From Streptomyces decoyicus (GTDB lineage Bacteria; Actinomycetota; Actinomycetes; Streptomycetales; Streptomycetaceae), in the NCBI RefSeq assembly GCF_019880305.1, contig NZ_CP082301.1, positions 2,604,001 through 2,668,000 of the forward strand: DNA of 64,000 nucleotides, written 5' to 3'. Below, piece by piece: positions 42,311-50,717 of this stretch. The notes below the pieces were generated by a model, which saw only the letters and a program-made list of their open reading frames with translations, searched no databases and was not told where the DNA came from. How positions within the stretch are numbered: position 1 is the stretch's first letter; each line of letters begins with the position of its first letter. A program made the translations under genes and the position numbers.

Positions 42311-43549
42311 ATGGACACCGCTTTCCTCGCGCGCCTCAGAGGCGCCGTCCACACGACGGTCCGCACGATCGAGGACCGCACGCCCGCGGACCGCGACCGC
42401 GCCCTCGACGGCCTGCGCGCGCTGGCGCTGCTCGCCGTGCCCGTCGGCCACTGGCTGATCGAGGGCTTCACCCGCCACGCCGACGGCGGGCTGCACAACA
42501 CCAGCCTGCTGACGGCCTTCGGCGCTCTCTCGCCCGCCAGTTGGGTGTTGCAGATGCTGGGCATCTTCTTCCTGGTCGGCGGCCATGCGTCGGTGCTGTC
42601 CCTGCGGCGCGCCACCGAGCGGGGTGAGCCCACCGGGACCTGGCTGCGCGGCCGGATCGTCCGGCTGGGCCGCCCGGTGCTCGGGGTGACGGCCGTCTGG
42701 GCGGTGCTGCTCCCGGTCCTGTACGGCCTGGGGGTGCCGGAGGCGACGCTGCGGACCGGGGCGACGCTGGTGATCCAGCCGCTGTGGTTCGTCGGTGTGT
42801 ACGCGGCGGTCACCGCGCTGACGCCGTACTGCGTGCGTGCCGCCCGGCGGACGGGCGCCTGGGCCGCGGCACCGCTGGCGGCAGCCGTGGCCGTCGTGGA
42901 CTTCCTGCGCTACGGGCCGTTCGCCGACGCCGTGCCGTCCTGGCTGAGTCTGCTCAACCTCCTGCCCGGCTGGCTGTTCGCGTATCAGCTCGGGGCCTCC
43001 TGGGGCGAGCGGCGGCTCGGCAGGCGCGCGGCCTGGTCACTGCTGCTCGGCGGTGCCGCGCTGTTCGCCGCGCTGCTGCTGTTCTTCCACTACCCGGCGA
43101 GCATGGTCGGTGTCCCCGGACAGGACCGGACGAACTCCCACCCACCGTCGCTGCTGGTCCTGGCGCTGGCCGCCGCCCAGTCCGGCGCCGCCGTCCTGCT
43201 CCGTGACCGCCTCGGCCGACTGCTGCGGCGGCCCGCCCTGTGGGCACCGGTCACGGTCGTCAACCTCTCCGCGATGACGGTCCTGTGCTGGCACCAGACG
43301 GCGATGCTCTCGGCGGCCGTGCCCGCGTCCTTCCTGGGCGAGGTCCCCGGACTGACCGCGCCGCCCGCCGGCCTCGGCTGGCTCCTCGCCCGGCTCGCCT
43401 GGCTGCCGGTCTTCGCCGCGGCACTGCTCCTCATCGGCCGCACCACCCGCCGCTTCGAGACCCCCTGGACCGGTGTCACCGGGGCCCGCCGGGCTGCCGC
43501 GGCGCTCCTGGCCGCCGGGTTCGCGGTCTTCGCGCTGAGGCTGGCGTGA
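42311..43549 (+). CDS. Acyltransferase-3 family integral membrane protein
   Basis: The 412-residue protein has about ten hydrophobic segments and begins with R-A-L-D-G-L-R-A-L-A-L-L-A-V-P-V-G-H-W, the R-x-x-D-G-L-R...H motif of the acyltransferase 3 family, in which the His is catalytic. Such enzymes acylate cell-surface sugars, lipids or antibiotics at the membrane. It follows the DUF1023 gene in the same direction by 116 nt, so a functional link in surface modification is possible. A strong terminator follows. Confidence 0.85.
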   Translation: MDTAFLARLRGAVHTTVRTIEDRTPADRDRALDGLRALALLAVPVGHWLIEGFTRHADGGLHNTSLLTAFGALSPASWVLQMLGIFFLVGGHASVLSLRRATERGEPTGTWLRGRIVRLGRPVLGVTAVWAVLLPVLYGLGVPEATLRTGATLVIQPLWFVGVYAAVTALTPYCVRAARRTGAWAAAPLAAAVAVVDFLRYGPFADAVPSWLSLLNLLPGWLFAYQLGASWGERRLGRRAAWSLLLGGAALFAALLLFFHYPASMVGVPGQDRTNSHPPSLLVLALAAAQSGAAVLLRDRLGRLLRRPALWAPVTVVNLSAMTVLCWHQTAMLSAAVPASFLGEVPGLTAPPAGLGWLLARLAWLPVFAAALLLIGRTTRRFETPWTGVTGARRAAAALLAAGFAVFALRLA

Positions 43550-43562
43550 GTACCCGACGGGA

Positions 43563-43601
43563 CCGCGGTGGGCGGCCGTGCGGCACGGCCGCCCACCGCG
43601 G
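43563..43601 (+). terminator. Terminator after the acyltransferase gene
   Basis: Perfect 18-bp arms (43,563-43,580 and 43,584-43,601) with a 3-nt CGG loop, 14 nt after the stop. It separates two convergent genes. Confidence 0.85.
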
Positions 43602-43641
43602 AATCCCCCGAGGCGGCCGGGCGGGCCACGGAGAAGCGGGG

Positions 43642-43672
43642 CGGGGCGGGGCGGAAACCCTGCCCCGCCCCG
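43642..43672 (-). terminator. Terminator of the MerR-aldo/keto reductase operon
   Basis: CGGGGCGGGG (43,642-43,651) pairs with CCCCGCCCCG (43,663-43,672), 12 nt past the reductase stop on the minus strand. GC-only arms, so alternative registers are possible. Confidence 0.65.
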
Positions 43673-43683
43673 TACGCGAGGTG

Positions 43684-44709
43684 TTACTCCCGTCCCGCCG
43701 AGGTGAGCGTCATGTCCGCGTACCGCGCCCCCGCGACCTGGCCGGCGATCGGCTCCAGCAGCGCCAGGTCCTGCTCGGTCAGCGCGATCCGGCCCGCCCC
43801 GGTGTTCTCCTCGACGCGGCTGCGCTTACGGGTGCCGGGGATCGGTACGACGGCCAGGCCGCGGGCCCCGGCCTGGTGCTGCAACCAGGCCAGCGCGATC
43901 TGGCCGAGGGTCGCGCCATGGGCGTCGGCGACCGTGCGGACGGGCTCCAGCAGCGCGGCGTTGGCGGTCGCGTTGTCGCCGGTGAAGCGGGGCTGGGTCC
44001 GCCGGAAGTCATCCTTCGTCAGCTCCTTGTCGGCGCTCACGAACGCACCGGTCAAAAAGCCCCGGCCGAGCGGCGAATACGGGACGAGGCCGACGCCGAG
44101 CTCGGCCGCGGTCTGCACCACGCCGTCCTCGATGTCCCGGCTGAACAGCGACCACTCGGACTGGAGCGCCGCGATCGGGTGCACGGCCTGCGCCGCGCGC
44201 AGCTCGGAGCCGGTCACCTCGCTCAGCCCCAGGTGCTTGACCTTGCCCTCGGCCACCAGCTCGGCCATGGCGCCGACCGATTCCTCCAGGGGGACATTCA
44301 CCTCACGCCGGTGCATGTAGTACAGGTCGATCTCGTCGACGCCCAGGCGCTTCAGGCTGCCCTCGACGGCCTGGCGGATGTACGGCCGGTCATTGCGGAT
44401 GACGCGCTTGTACGGGTCGTCCGGGTGGTCCGGGTCGGGGGATATCGCGAACTTGGTGGCCACCACGACCTCGTCGCGGTGCGCCTGGATGAACGGGGCG
44501 ATGAACTTCTCGTTCTCCCCCCTTCCGTACATGTCGGCGGTGTCGAAGAGCGTCACGCCCAGCTCCAGGGCCCGCTCCAGCGTGGCCCGCGCCTCGTCGG
44601 CGTCCGTCGGGCCGTAGGCGAAGCTCATGCCCATGCAGCCGAGGCCCTGCACCCCGACCCGCGGTCCGCCGGTGCCCAGCTCGACCGTCTCGATCTTGTT
44701 GCTACCCAT
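43684..44709 (-). CDS. Aldo/keto reductase
   Basis: The 341-residue TIM-barrel oxidoreductase has the AKR tetrad: D and Y in L-F-D-T-A-D-M-Y-G, K in V-V-A-T-K-F and H in Y-Y-M-H-R. It is of the AKR13/YakC-like group that acts with NADPH on aldehydes. ATG 44,709 lies 7 nt after the MerR stop, making a regulator-enzyme operon. The C-terminal nucleotide-binding loop is I-P-G-T-R-K. The substrate is unknown. Confidence 0.9.
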   Translation of the reverse strand: MGSNKIETVELGTGGPRVGVQGLGCMGMSFAYGPTDADEARATLERALELGVTLFDTADMYGRGENEKFIAPFIQAHRDEVVVATKFAISPDPDHPDDPYKRVIRNDRPYIRQAVEGSLKRLGVDEIDLYYMHRREVNVPLEESVGAMAELVAEGKVKHLGLSEVTGSELRAAQAVHPIAALQSEWSLFSRDIEDGVVQTAAELGVGLVPYSPLGRGFLTGAFVSADKELTKDDFRRTQPRFTGDNATANAALLEPVRTVADAHGATLGQIALAWLQHQAGARGLAVVPIPGTRKRSRVEENTGAGRIALTEQDLALLEPIAGQVAGARYADMTLTSAGRE

Positions 44710-44716
44710 GGAGATC

Positions 44717-45202
44717 TCAGAACCTCTCGGACGCCCTACGGGCGTCGGCATAGATGTCGATCTTGTAGTCGAGTACGTCCAGCGTGCTCCGGAGCTCGGC
44801 TATCCGCTGCCGTACGTCCTCGCGATGCGCGGTCAGCAGCTGCTCCCGCTCGGCGAAGGTGCACTCCCCGGCCCGCACCAGCTCGGCGTAGCGGACCATG
44901 TCCGCGACCGGCATGCCGGTCAGCCGCAGCTTGGTCACCAGGCCCAGCCAGTCCAGATCGCGGTTGGTGAAGCGCCGCTGGCCGGTGTGGGTGCGGTCCA
45001 CGTGCGGCATCAGGCCGATGCGCTCGTACCAGCGCAGGGTGTGTGCGCTGAGCCCGGTGTGGTCCGCCACCTCGCTGATCGTGTACTGGTCCCGGCCGGC
45101 GGGCCGCGGGTGCCCGAGCGTGGGGCCGCAGTCGCGCGGCCTCGCCGGCAGCCTCCCGGCCGCGGCCCCGCTCGTGACCCGTTCGCTCTGCGTTACCGTC
45201 AT
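44717..45202 (-). CDS. MerR-family regulator of the aldo/keto reductase
   Basis: The 161-residue protein has an N-terminal disordered tail (1-38), then a MerR HTH (Y-T-I-S-E-V-A-D-H-T-G-L-S-A-H-T-L-R-W-Y-E-R-I-G-L) and a coiled-coil dimer helix. It lacks the Cys set of metal sensors, so an organic or stress ligand is likely. The gene has a promoter with a 19-bp spacer centred on a dyad, the classical MerR target, and lies upstream of the reductase in the same operon. Confidence 0.9.
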   Translation of the reverse strand: MTVTQSERVTSGAAAGRLPARPRDCGPTLGHPRPAGRDQYTISEVADHTGLSAHTLRWYERIGLMPHVDRTHTGQRRFTNRDLDWLGLVTKLRLTGMPVADMVRYAELVRAGECTFAEREQLLTAHREDVRQRIAELRSTLDVLDYKIDIYADARRASERF

Positions 45203-45266
45203 GCCCCGTCTCCCCTGTATCGCCGGATGTCTCCCGGCTTTCGCCGGATGCCTCTCGACGTCCTCA

Positions 45267-45297
45267 ACGCTAGAGACTTCGAGTGCACTCCAGGCAA
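45267..45297 (-). promoter_or_regulatory. MerR-type promoter with 19-bp spacer
   Basis: On the minus strand TTGCCT (45,297-45,292) and TAGCGT (45,272-45,267) are separated by exactly 19 bp. The spacer contains the palindrome GAGTGCACTC (45,281-45,290). MerR proteins activate such long-spacer promoters by twisting the DNA. It lies 65 nt upstream of the merR start. Confidence 0.75.
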
Positions 45298-45384
45298 GTG
45301 CGGATCACGGGCAGACTTGACCGGAAATTGGGGAGCGCGGGCCTGTCCGTGGGCCGGGGCCGGACAGCCTTTAGGCTCGTGGGC

Positions 45385-46206
45385 ATGCAGAGCCTGCGGA
45401 TGATCGAGAACTGGCCGGTGCCCACCGCTGCGGCCGCCGTCGTACGAGCCGATGGGTCGGTGGCCGGATTCTACGGCCCCCTGGAGCACCGTTTCCCGCT
45501 GGCGTCCGTGACCAAGCCGCTGGCCGCGTACGCCGCCCTGCTGGCCGTCGAGGAGGGCGCCATCGAGCTGGACGAGCCGGCCGGACCCGAGGGGTCCACG
45601 GTCCGTCATCTCCTCGCCCACACCTCGGGGCTGGCCTTCGACGAGCAGCGCACGATGGCCGAGCCGGGCACCCGCAGGCTCTACTCCAACACCGGTTTCG
45701 AGGCGCTGGGCGATCACATAGCCAAGGCCACCGACATCCCCTTCCCGCAGTATCTGCACGAGGCGGTGCTCGCACCGCTCGGGATGACCGCGACGGAACT
45801 TCCCGGCTCCCCCGCCAAGGACGGCATCTCCACCGTCGCCGACCTGGCCCGTTTCGCCGCGGAGCTCCAGGCGCCGCGGCTGCTCGCGCCGCAGACGCTC
45901 GCGGCGGCGACCGAGGTGGCCTTCCCCGGCCTGACGGGTGTGCTGCCCGGCTACGGCCACCAGAAGCCCAACGACTGGGGGCTGGGCTTCGAGATCCGCG
46001 ACGGCAAGTCTCCACACTGGACGGGCAGCGCGTCCTCGCCCCGTACGTTCGGGCATTTCGGCCAGTCCGGAACGTTCCTGTGGGTGGACCCGGACGCGCG
46101 CGCGGCGTGTGTGGCGCTGGCCGACCGGGCCTTCGGGCCGTGGGCCGTCGAGGCCTGGCCGCAGCTGACCGACGCGGTGCTGGCCGAGCTGGCACAGCGC
46201 GCCTGA
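45385..46206 (+). CDS. Serine hydrolase, class C beta-lactamase/transpeptidase fold
   Basis: ATG 45,385 gives 273 residues with S-V-T-K (S-x-x-K nucleophile), Y-S-N (Y-x-N) and H-F-G-Q-S-G (H-x-G), the three motifs of the family. There is no signal peptide, so it is cytoplasmic and more probably an esterase or peptidase than a resistance beta-lactamase. TAGGCT at 45,372-45,377 ends 7 nt before the ATG and no ribosome site is seen, so the message may be leaderless. Upstream in-frame starts are disfavoured. It is divergent from the MerR gene. Confidence 0.85.
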   Translation: MQSLRMIENWPVPTAAAAVVRADGSVAGFYGPLEHRFPLASVTKPLAAYAALLAVEEGAIELDEPAGPEGSTVRHLLAHTSGLAFDEQRTMAEPGTRRLYSNTGFEALGDHIAKATDIPFPQYLHEAVLAPLGMTATELPGSPAKDGISTVADLARFAAELQAPRLLAPQTLAAATEVAFPGLTGVLPGYGHQKPNDWGLGFEIRDGKSPHWTGSASSPRTFGHFGQSGTFLWVDPDARAACVALADRAFGPWAVEAWPQLTDAVLAELAQRA

Positions 46207-46281
46207 CGACGCCGTACGGCCCGGAACGGTACCGGCGGCTCCGGGCCCGCGGCCCTTCTCACCCGTCCCTCGGCCCTGCTC

Positions 46282-46953
46282 TCACACGTACGCCGACTCC
46301 GCCCCCATCTCCCACACCAGGCACTCCGCCGCCGTCAGCCCCTTCAGCTCCAGCCCCACCCCGTCGGTGATCCGCGCCGCGTCACCGGCCTCCAGGCGCT
46401 CCGCACCGATCCGTACGGCGCCGCGCACCACGTGCACATATGCCCGTGCGGCATCCGGGACCGCGGTGCGCTCGTCCTCGGCGAGGCGGCGCAGATGCAG
46501 CAGGGCGCCGGCCCGTGCGACCGCATACGGGGTGCCGTCGGCGATACCGCGCACCACCTCGTACGACGGCTCCCCGCCGTATTCGAGCGGCGCCAGCCAC
46601 ATCTGGACGAAGCGCAGCGGCTGCGCCCCGTCGTTGCGCTCCACGTGCCGTACGCCACCGGCCGAGCTGAGCCGCTGGAGATCACCGGGGCGTACGGTGG
46701 TCTCGTGGCCGGCCGAGTCGCGGTGGGTCAGCTCACCCTCGACCACCCAGGTCACGATCTCCGTGTCGCGGTGCGGATGCTCGTCGAAGCCGGCGCCGGC
46801 CGTCAGCCGCTCCTCGTTGCAGGCGATCAGCGCGCCGAAGCGCAGATTTTCCGGCTCGAAATGAGGCCCGAAGGAAAACGCGTGCAGCGACTCGATCCCG
46901 GCCTCCGCGTCCCCGCCCGGATACCGTTCATGGCCCCTACGCACCTGAATCAT
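46282..46953 (-). CDS. Pirin-family bicupin (quercetinase-like)
   Basis: The 223-residue protein has the pirin pattern: F-S-F-G-P-H-F, G-F-D-E-H-P-H-R-D-T-E-I-V-T-W-V-V-E-G, and E with the H-E-x-x motifs that ligate iron in cupin 1 (H59, H61, with distal H/E). A second, degenerate cupin follows. Some pirins are quercetin dioxygenases and others are redox-linked regulators. It is convergent with the serine hydrolase gene and divergent from fasR. Confidence 0.85.
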   Translation of the reverse strand: MIQVRRGHERYPGGDAEAGIESLHAFSFGPHFEPENLRFGALIACNEERLTAGAGFDEHPHRDTEIVTWVVEGELTHRDSAGHETTVRPGDLQRLSSAGGVRHVERNDGAQPLRFVQMWLAPLEYGGEPSYEVVRGIADGTPYAVARAGALLHLRRLAEDERTAVPDAARAYVHVVRGAVRIGAERLEAGDAARITDGVGLELKGLTAAECLVWEMGAESAYV

Positions 46954-47010
46954 GGGGCCACCGTAGCCCCGCCCCCTCACCTCCCCGCCCCGATAGTGCA
47001 GGCTTGTCCC

Positions 47011-48195
47011 GTGTCTGAACCCGCATCGCGCGACGCGCACCCGCACTCCGCCACCCTCCGGCGCCTGGAGAATTCCTCCGGCAAACTGGCGGCCGCGGCC
47101 ATCGCCCGCATGGACGCCACGCTGCCGTGGTACCGCGCGATGCCCCCGGAGAACCGCTCCTGGATCGGCCTGGTGGCCCAGGCCGGTATCGCCGCCTTCA
47201 CCGAATGGTTCCGGCACCCGGAGACCCCGCAGGCGATCAGTACCGATGTCTTCGGCACGGCGCCGCGCGAGCTGACCCGGGCGATCACGCTGCGGCAGAC
47301 CGTGGAGATGGTCCGCACGACCATCGAGGTCATGGAGTCCGCGATCGACGAGGTCGCGGCCCCGGGCGACGAGTCCGTGCTGCGCGAGGCGCTGCTGGTC
47401 TACGCCCGGGAGATCGCCTTCGCCACCGCCCAGGTCTACGCCCAGGCCGCCGAGGCCCGCGGCGCGTGGGACGCCCGGCTGGAGTCGCTGGTGGTCAACG
47501 CGGTGCTGTCGGGCGAGGCCGACGAGGGCGCGGTCTCCCGTGCGGCGGCGCTGGGATGGAACTCCCCCGAGCATGTGTGTGTGGTGCTGGGCACCGCCCC
47601 GGACGGGGACAGCGAACTGACCGTGGAGGCGATCCGGCGGGCCGCCCGGCACGCCAAGCTCCAGGTGCTGACCGGTGTGCTGGGATCCCGCCTGGTGGTG
47701 ATCGCGGGCGGCTCGGACAATCCGCTGAAGGCCGCCAAGGCGCTGATCGGCCCGTATGCCGCCGGTGCCGTGGTGGCCGGCCCGGTGGTCTCCGATCTGC
47801 TGGCCGCGACCCGCTCGGCCCAGGCCGCGGCCGCCGGGCTGCGGGCGTGTGCCGCCTGGCCGGACGCCCCGCGGCCGGTGCTCGCGGACGACCTGCTTCC
47901 GGAGCGCGCGATGGCCTCTGACCCGGTCGCCCGCGAGCAGCTGGTGGAGGAGATCTACAGACCGCTGGAGGAAGCCGGGTCGGCACTTCTGGAGACGCTG
48001 AGCGTTTACCTGGAACAGGCGAGCAGTCTGGAGGGCGCCGCCCGGATGCTGTTCGTGCACCCCAACACCGTGCGCTATCGGCTGCGACGTGTGACGGACG
48101 TCACCGGCTGGTCACCCTCCGATGTGCGCTCGGCGTTCACCCTCCGTATCGCTTTGATTCTGGGGCGTCTGGCTGACGGTGAGGCGCAACCCTAG
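47011..48195 (+). CDS. fasR: FasR, PucR-type activator of fatty-acid synthesis
   Basis: GTG 47,011 gives 394 residues with a PucR/CdaR architecture: helical N-terminal region, GGDEF-like middle domain and C-terminal HTH_30 (about 340-390: L-E-G-A-A-R-M-L-F-V-H-P-N-T-V-R-Y-R-L-R-R-V). It stands directly upstream of fabD-fabH-acpP-fabF, as FasR does in Streptomyces, where it activates those genes. The 89-nt gap before fabD is the expected target region. The gene name rests on this synteny plus family. Confidence 0.9.
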   Translation: MSEPASRDAHPHSATLRRLENSSGKLAAAAIARMDATLPWYRAMPPENRSWIGLVAQAGIAAFTEWFRHPETPQAISTDVFGTAPRELTRAITLRQTVEMVRTTIEVMESAIDEVAAPGDESVLREALLVYAREIAFATAQVYAQAAEARGAWDARLESLVVNAVLSGEADEGAVSRAAALGWNSPEHVCVVLGTAPDGDSELTVEAIRRAARHAKLQVLTGVLGSRLVVIAGGSDNPLKAAKALIGPYAAGAVVAGPVVSDLLAATRSAQAAAAGLRACAAWPDAPRPVLADDLLPERAMASDPVAREQLVEEIYRPLEEAGSALLETLSVYLEQASSLEGAARMLFVHPNTVRYRLRRVTDVTGWSPSDVRSAFTLRIALILGRLADGEAQP

Positions 48196-48284
48196 ACTTT
48201 TGTCGGACACCAACAATTCCCCCGATGGTTCTTCGTCCCTGTCCCCACGGGCGGGCGGAACCACCCACAAGAGAGAGTGTGAGG

Positions 48285-49226
48285 GTGCTCGTACTCGTCG
48301 CTCCCGGCCAAGGCGCTCAGACGCCCGGCTTCCTGACTCCCTGGCTCGACCTCCCCGGTGTCGAGGACCAGCTCCGTGCCTGGTCGGACGCCATCGACCT
48401 GGACCTGGTCCACTACGGCACCAAGGCGAACGAGGAGGAGATCCGCGACACCGCGGTGGCGCAGCCGCTGCTGGTGGCCTCCGCCCTGATCTCCGCCCGG
48501 CAGCTGTTCGCGACGGCCGACGACGTTGCCGCGCAGGTCGGCGCGGCCGCCGGCCACAGCGTCGGTGAGCTGGCCGCCGCCGCGCTGACCGGCACGGTCT
48601 CCGACGAAGCCGCGATGCGGCTGGTGCGCCGGCGCGGCCAGGCGATGGCCGAGGCGGCCGCCGTCACCGAGACCGGTATGGCCGCGCTGCTGGGCGGCGA
48701 CGAGGCCGTCGTCATCCCGCATCTGGAGCAGCTGGGCCTGACCCCGGCGAATGTGAACGGCGCCGGCCAGATCGTCGCCGCGGGCACCGCCGGGCAGATC
48801 GCCGCGCTGGTCGAGAACAAGCCGGAGGGCACTCGCCGGGTCGTACCGCTGAAGGTGGCCGGCGCGTTCCATACTCACCACATGGCCCCCGCCGTCTCCG
48901 CCCTGGAATCCGCGACCACCGAGCTGTCGGTCGCCGATCCGCACACCCGCTACGTCTCCAACAAGGACGGGCAGCTGGTCTCCGACGGCCGGGAACTGGT
49001 GCAGCGGCTGGTGGGCCAAGTGGCCAACCCCGTGCGCTGGGACCTGTGCATGGAGACCTTCAAGGAGCTCGGGGTCACCGCGCTCATCGAGGCGGCTCCC
49101 GGTGGCACGCTCACCGGCCTGGCCAAGCGCGCGCTGCCCGGCGTGCGGACCCTCGCCCTCAAGACGCCCGACGACCTCGACGCGGCCCGCACGCTGATCG
49201 CCGAGCAATCTGCACCGGCCGAATAG
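48285..49226 (+). CDS. fabD: Malonyl-CoA:ACP transacylase
   Basis: The 313-residue acyltransferase has nucleophile S92 in G-H-S-V-G and the V-A-G-A-F-H-T-H-H segment with the catalytic His. It loads malonyl groups onto ACP. GTG 48,285 is preferred over GTG 48,279 because the GAGAGA site then has normal spacing and the product begins M-L-V-L-V-A-P-G-Q as in other Streptomyces FabD. The fabH start follows by 13 nt. Confidence 0.93.
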   Translation: MLVLVAPGQGAQTPGFLTPWLDLPGVEDQLRAWSDAIDLDLVHYGTKANEEEIRDTAVAQPLLVASALISARQLFATADDVAAQVGAAAGHSVGELAAAALTGTVSDEAAMRLVRRRGQAMAEAAAVTETGMAALLGGDEAVVIPHLEQLGLTPANVNGAGQIVAAGTAGQIAALVENKPEGTRRVVPLKVAGAFHTHHMAPAVSALESATTELSVADPHTRYVSNKDGQLVSDGRELVQRLVGQVANPVRWDLCMETFKELGVTALIEAAPGGTLTGLAKRALPGVRTLALKTPDDLDAARTLIAEQSAPAE

Positions 49227-49239
49227 GAGTCCGAAGCGC

Positions 49240-50286
49240 ATGACCTCGAAGATCAAGCCCTCGAAGGGCGCCCCGTACGCGCGGATCATGGGCGTCGGCG
49301 GCTACCGCCCGACCCGGGTCGTGCCCAACGAGGAGATCCTCAAGCACATCGACTCGTCCGACGAGTGGATCCGCTCGCGGTCCGGTATCGCGACCCGCCA
49401 CTGGGCGGGCCCCGAGGAGACCGTCGCGACCATGTCGGTCGAGGCGTCCGGCAAGGCCATCGCCGACGCCGGGATCACGCCCGAGCAGATCGGCGCCGTG
49501 ATCGTCTCCACCGTTTCGCACTTCAAGCAGACCCCGGCGATCGCGACCGAGATCGCGCACCGCATCGGTGCCGGCAAGCCGGCCGCGTTCGACATCTCGG
49601 CGGGCTGCGCGGGCTTCGGCTACGGCCTGACCCTGGCCAAGGGCCTGGTGACCGAGGGCTCGGCGGAGTATGTGCTGGTCCTGGGCGTCGAGCGACTCTC
49701 GGACCTGACCGACCTGGAGGACCGCGCGACGGCCTTCCTCTTCGGTGACGGTGCCGGCGCGGTCATCGTCGGACCCGCCACGGAGCCCGAGATCGGCCCG
49801 ACCGTCTGGGGCTCGGAGGGCGACAAGTCCGAGACGATCAAACAGACCCTCGGCTGGGACGTCTACCGCTCCCACCCGCTCCCCGGAGGGGATGCCCCTG
49901 AGGGCCGCCCCGCTCCGGAGGAGATCCGTTACCCCGCCATCACGCAGGAGGGCCAGGCGGTCTTCCGGTGGGCGGTGTTCGAGATGGCGAAGGTCGCCCA
50001 GCAGGCGCTGGACGCGGCCGGAGTCAGCCCGGACGACCTGGACGTCTTCATCCCGCACCAGGCCAACATGCGGATCATCGACTCGATGGTGAAGACTCTG
50101 AAGCTGCCGGAGAGCGTGACGGTCGCCCGCGACGTGGAGACCACCGGCAACACCTCGGCCGCCTCCATTCCGCTCGCCATGGAGCGACTGTTGGCGACCG
50201 GACAGGCCAAGAGCGGCGACACCGCGCTGGTCATCGGCTTCGGGGCGGGTCTCGTCTACGCCGCGACGGTCGTTACCCTCCCCTAG
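49240..50286 (+). CDS. fabH: Beta-ketoacyl-ACP synthase III
   Basis: The 348-residue KAS III has catalytic C123 in D-I-S-A-G-C-A-G-F, His in F-I-P-H-Q-A-N and Asn in T-T-G-N-T-S-A-A-S. It starts each fatty acid by condensing an acyl-CoA primer with malonyl-ACP; in streptomycetes branched primers are preferred. It is between fabD and acpP, with a 105-nt gap before acpP that could hold an internal promoter, since ACP is needed in excess. Confidence 0.95.
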   Translation: MTSKIKPSKGAPYARIMGVGGYRPTRVVPNEEILKHIDSSDEWIRSRSGIATRHWAGPEETVATMSVEASGKAIADAGITPEQIGAVIVSTVSHFKQTPAIATEIAHRIGAGKPAAFDISAGCAGFGYGLTLAKGLVTEGSAEYVLVLGVERLSDLTDLEDRATAFLFGDGAGAVIVGPATEPEIGPTVWGSEGDKSETIKQTLGWDVYRSHPLPGGDAPEGRPAPEEIRYPAITQEGQAVFRWAVFEMAKVAQQALDAAGVSPDDLDVFIPHQANMRIIDSMVKTLKLPESVTVARDVETTGNTSAASIPLAMERLLATGQAKSGDTALVIGFGAGLVYAATVVTLP

Positions 50287-50391
50287 GCAAGATCTGCGCA
50301 GCGCCGTACGTCCTCGGATGTGTCGGCCGTCGCACGGATCTTCACCGCAAGTAACGCAGTTTCCCCATAAAATGACCGAAGGAGCGCCATC

Positions 50392-50640
50392 ATGGCCGCC
50401 ACTCAGGAAGAGATCGTCGCCGGTCTCGCCGAGATCGTGAACGAGATCGCCGGGATCCCCACCGAGGACGTCCAGGTGGACAAGTCCTTCACCGACGACC
50501 TGGACGTTGACTCGCTGTCCATGGTCGAGGTCGTCGTCGCCGCCGAAGAGCGCTTCGACGTGAAGATCCCGGACGACGACGTCAAGAACCTCAAGACGGT
50601 CGGCGACGCGACCGAGTACATCCTGAAGCACCAGGGCTGA
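50392..50640 (+). CDS. acpP: Acyl carrier protein
   Basis: The 82-residue acidic four-helix protein has the phosphopantetheine site D-S-L (S41) in D-D-L-D-V-D-S-L-S-M-V-E. GAAGGAG precedes ATG 50,392. It carries acyl chains between FabD, FabH and FabF encoded around it. Confidence 0.97.
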   Translation: MAATQEEIVAGLAEIVNEIAGIPTEDVQVDKSFTDDLDVDSLSMVEVVVAAEERFDVKIPDDDVKNLKTVGDATEYILKHQG

Positions 50641-50717
50641 TCCAGCCCTTGCGCATGTCGCCACCCCGCGGTGGCGCCGTCGATTCAGACCCCTCTACCC
50701 GTGGAGTAAGAATTCCC

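Noticed and set aside
45385..46206. Antibiotic-resistance beta-lactamase
   Set aside because: The S-x-x-K, Y-x-N and H-x-G motifs are present, but there is no signal peptide and the H-x-G form is common in esterases and peptidases, so no resistance call is made.
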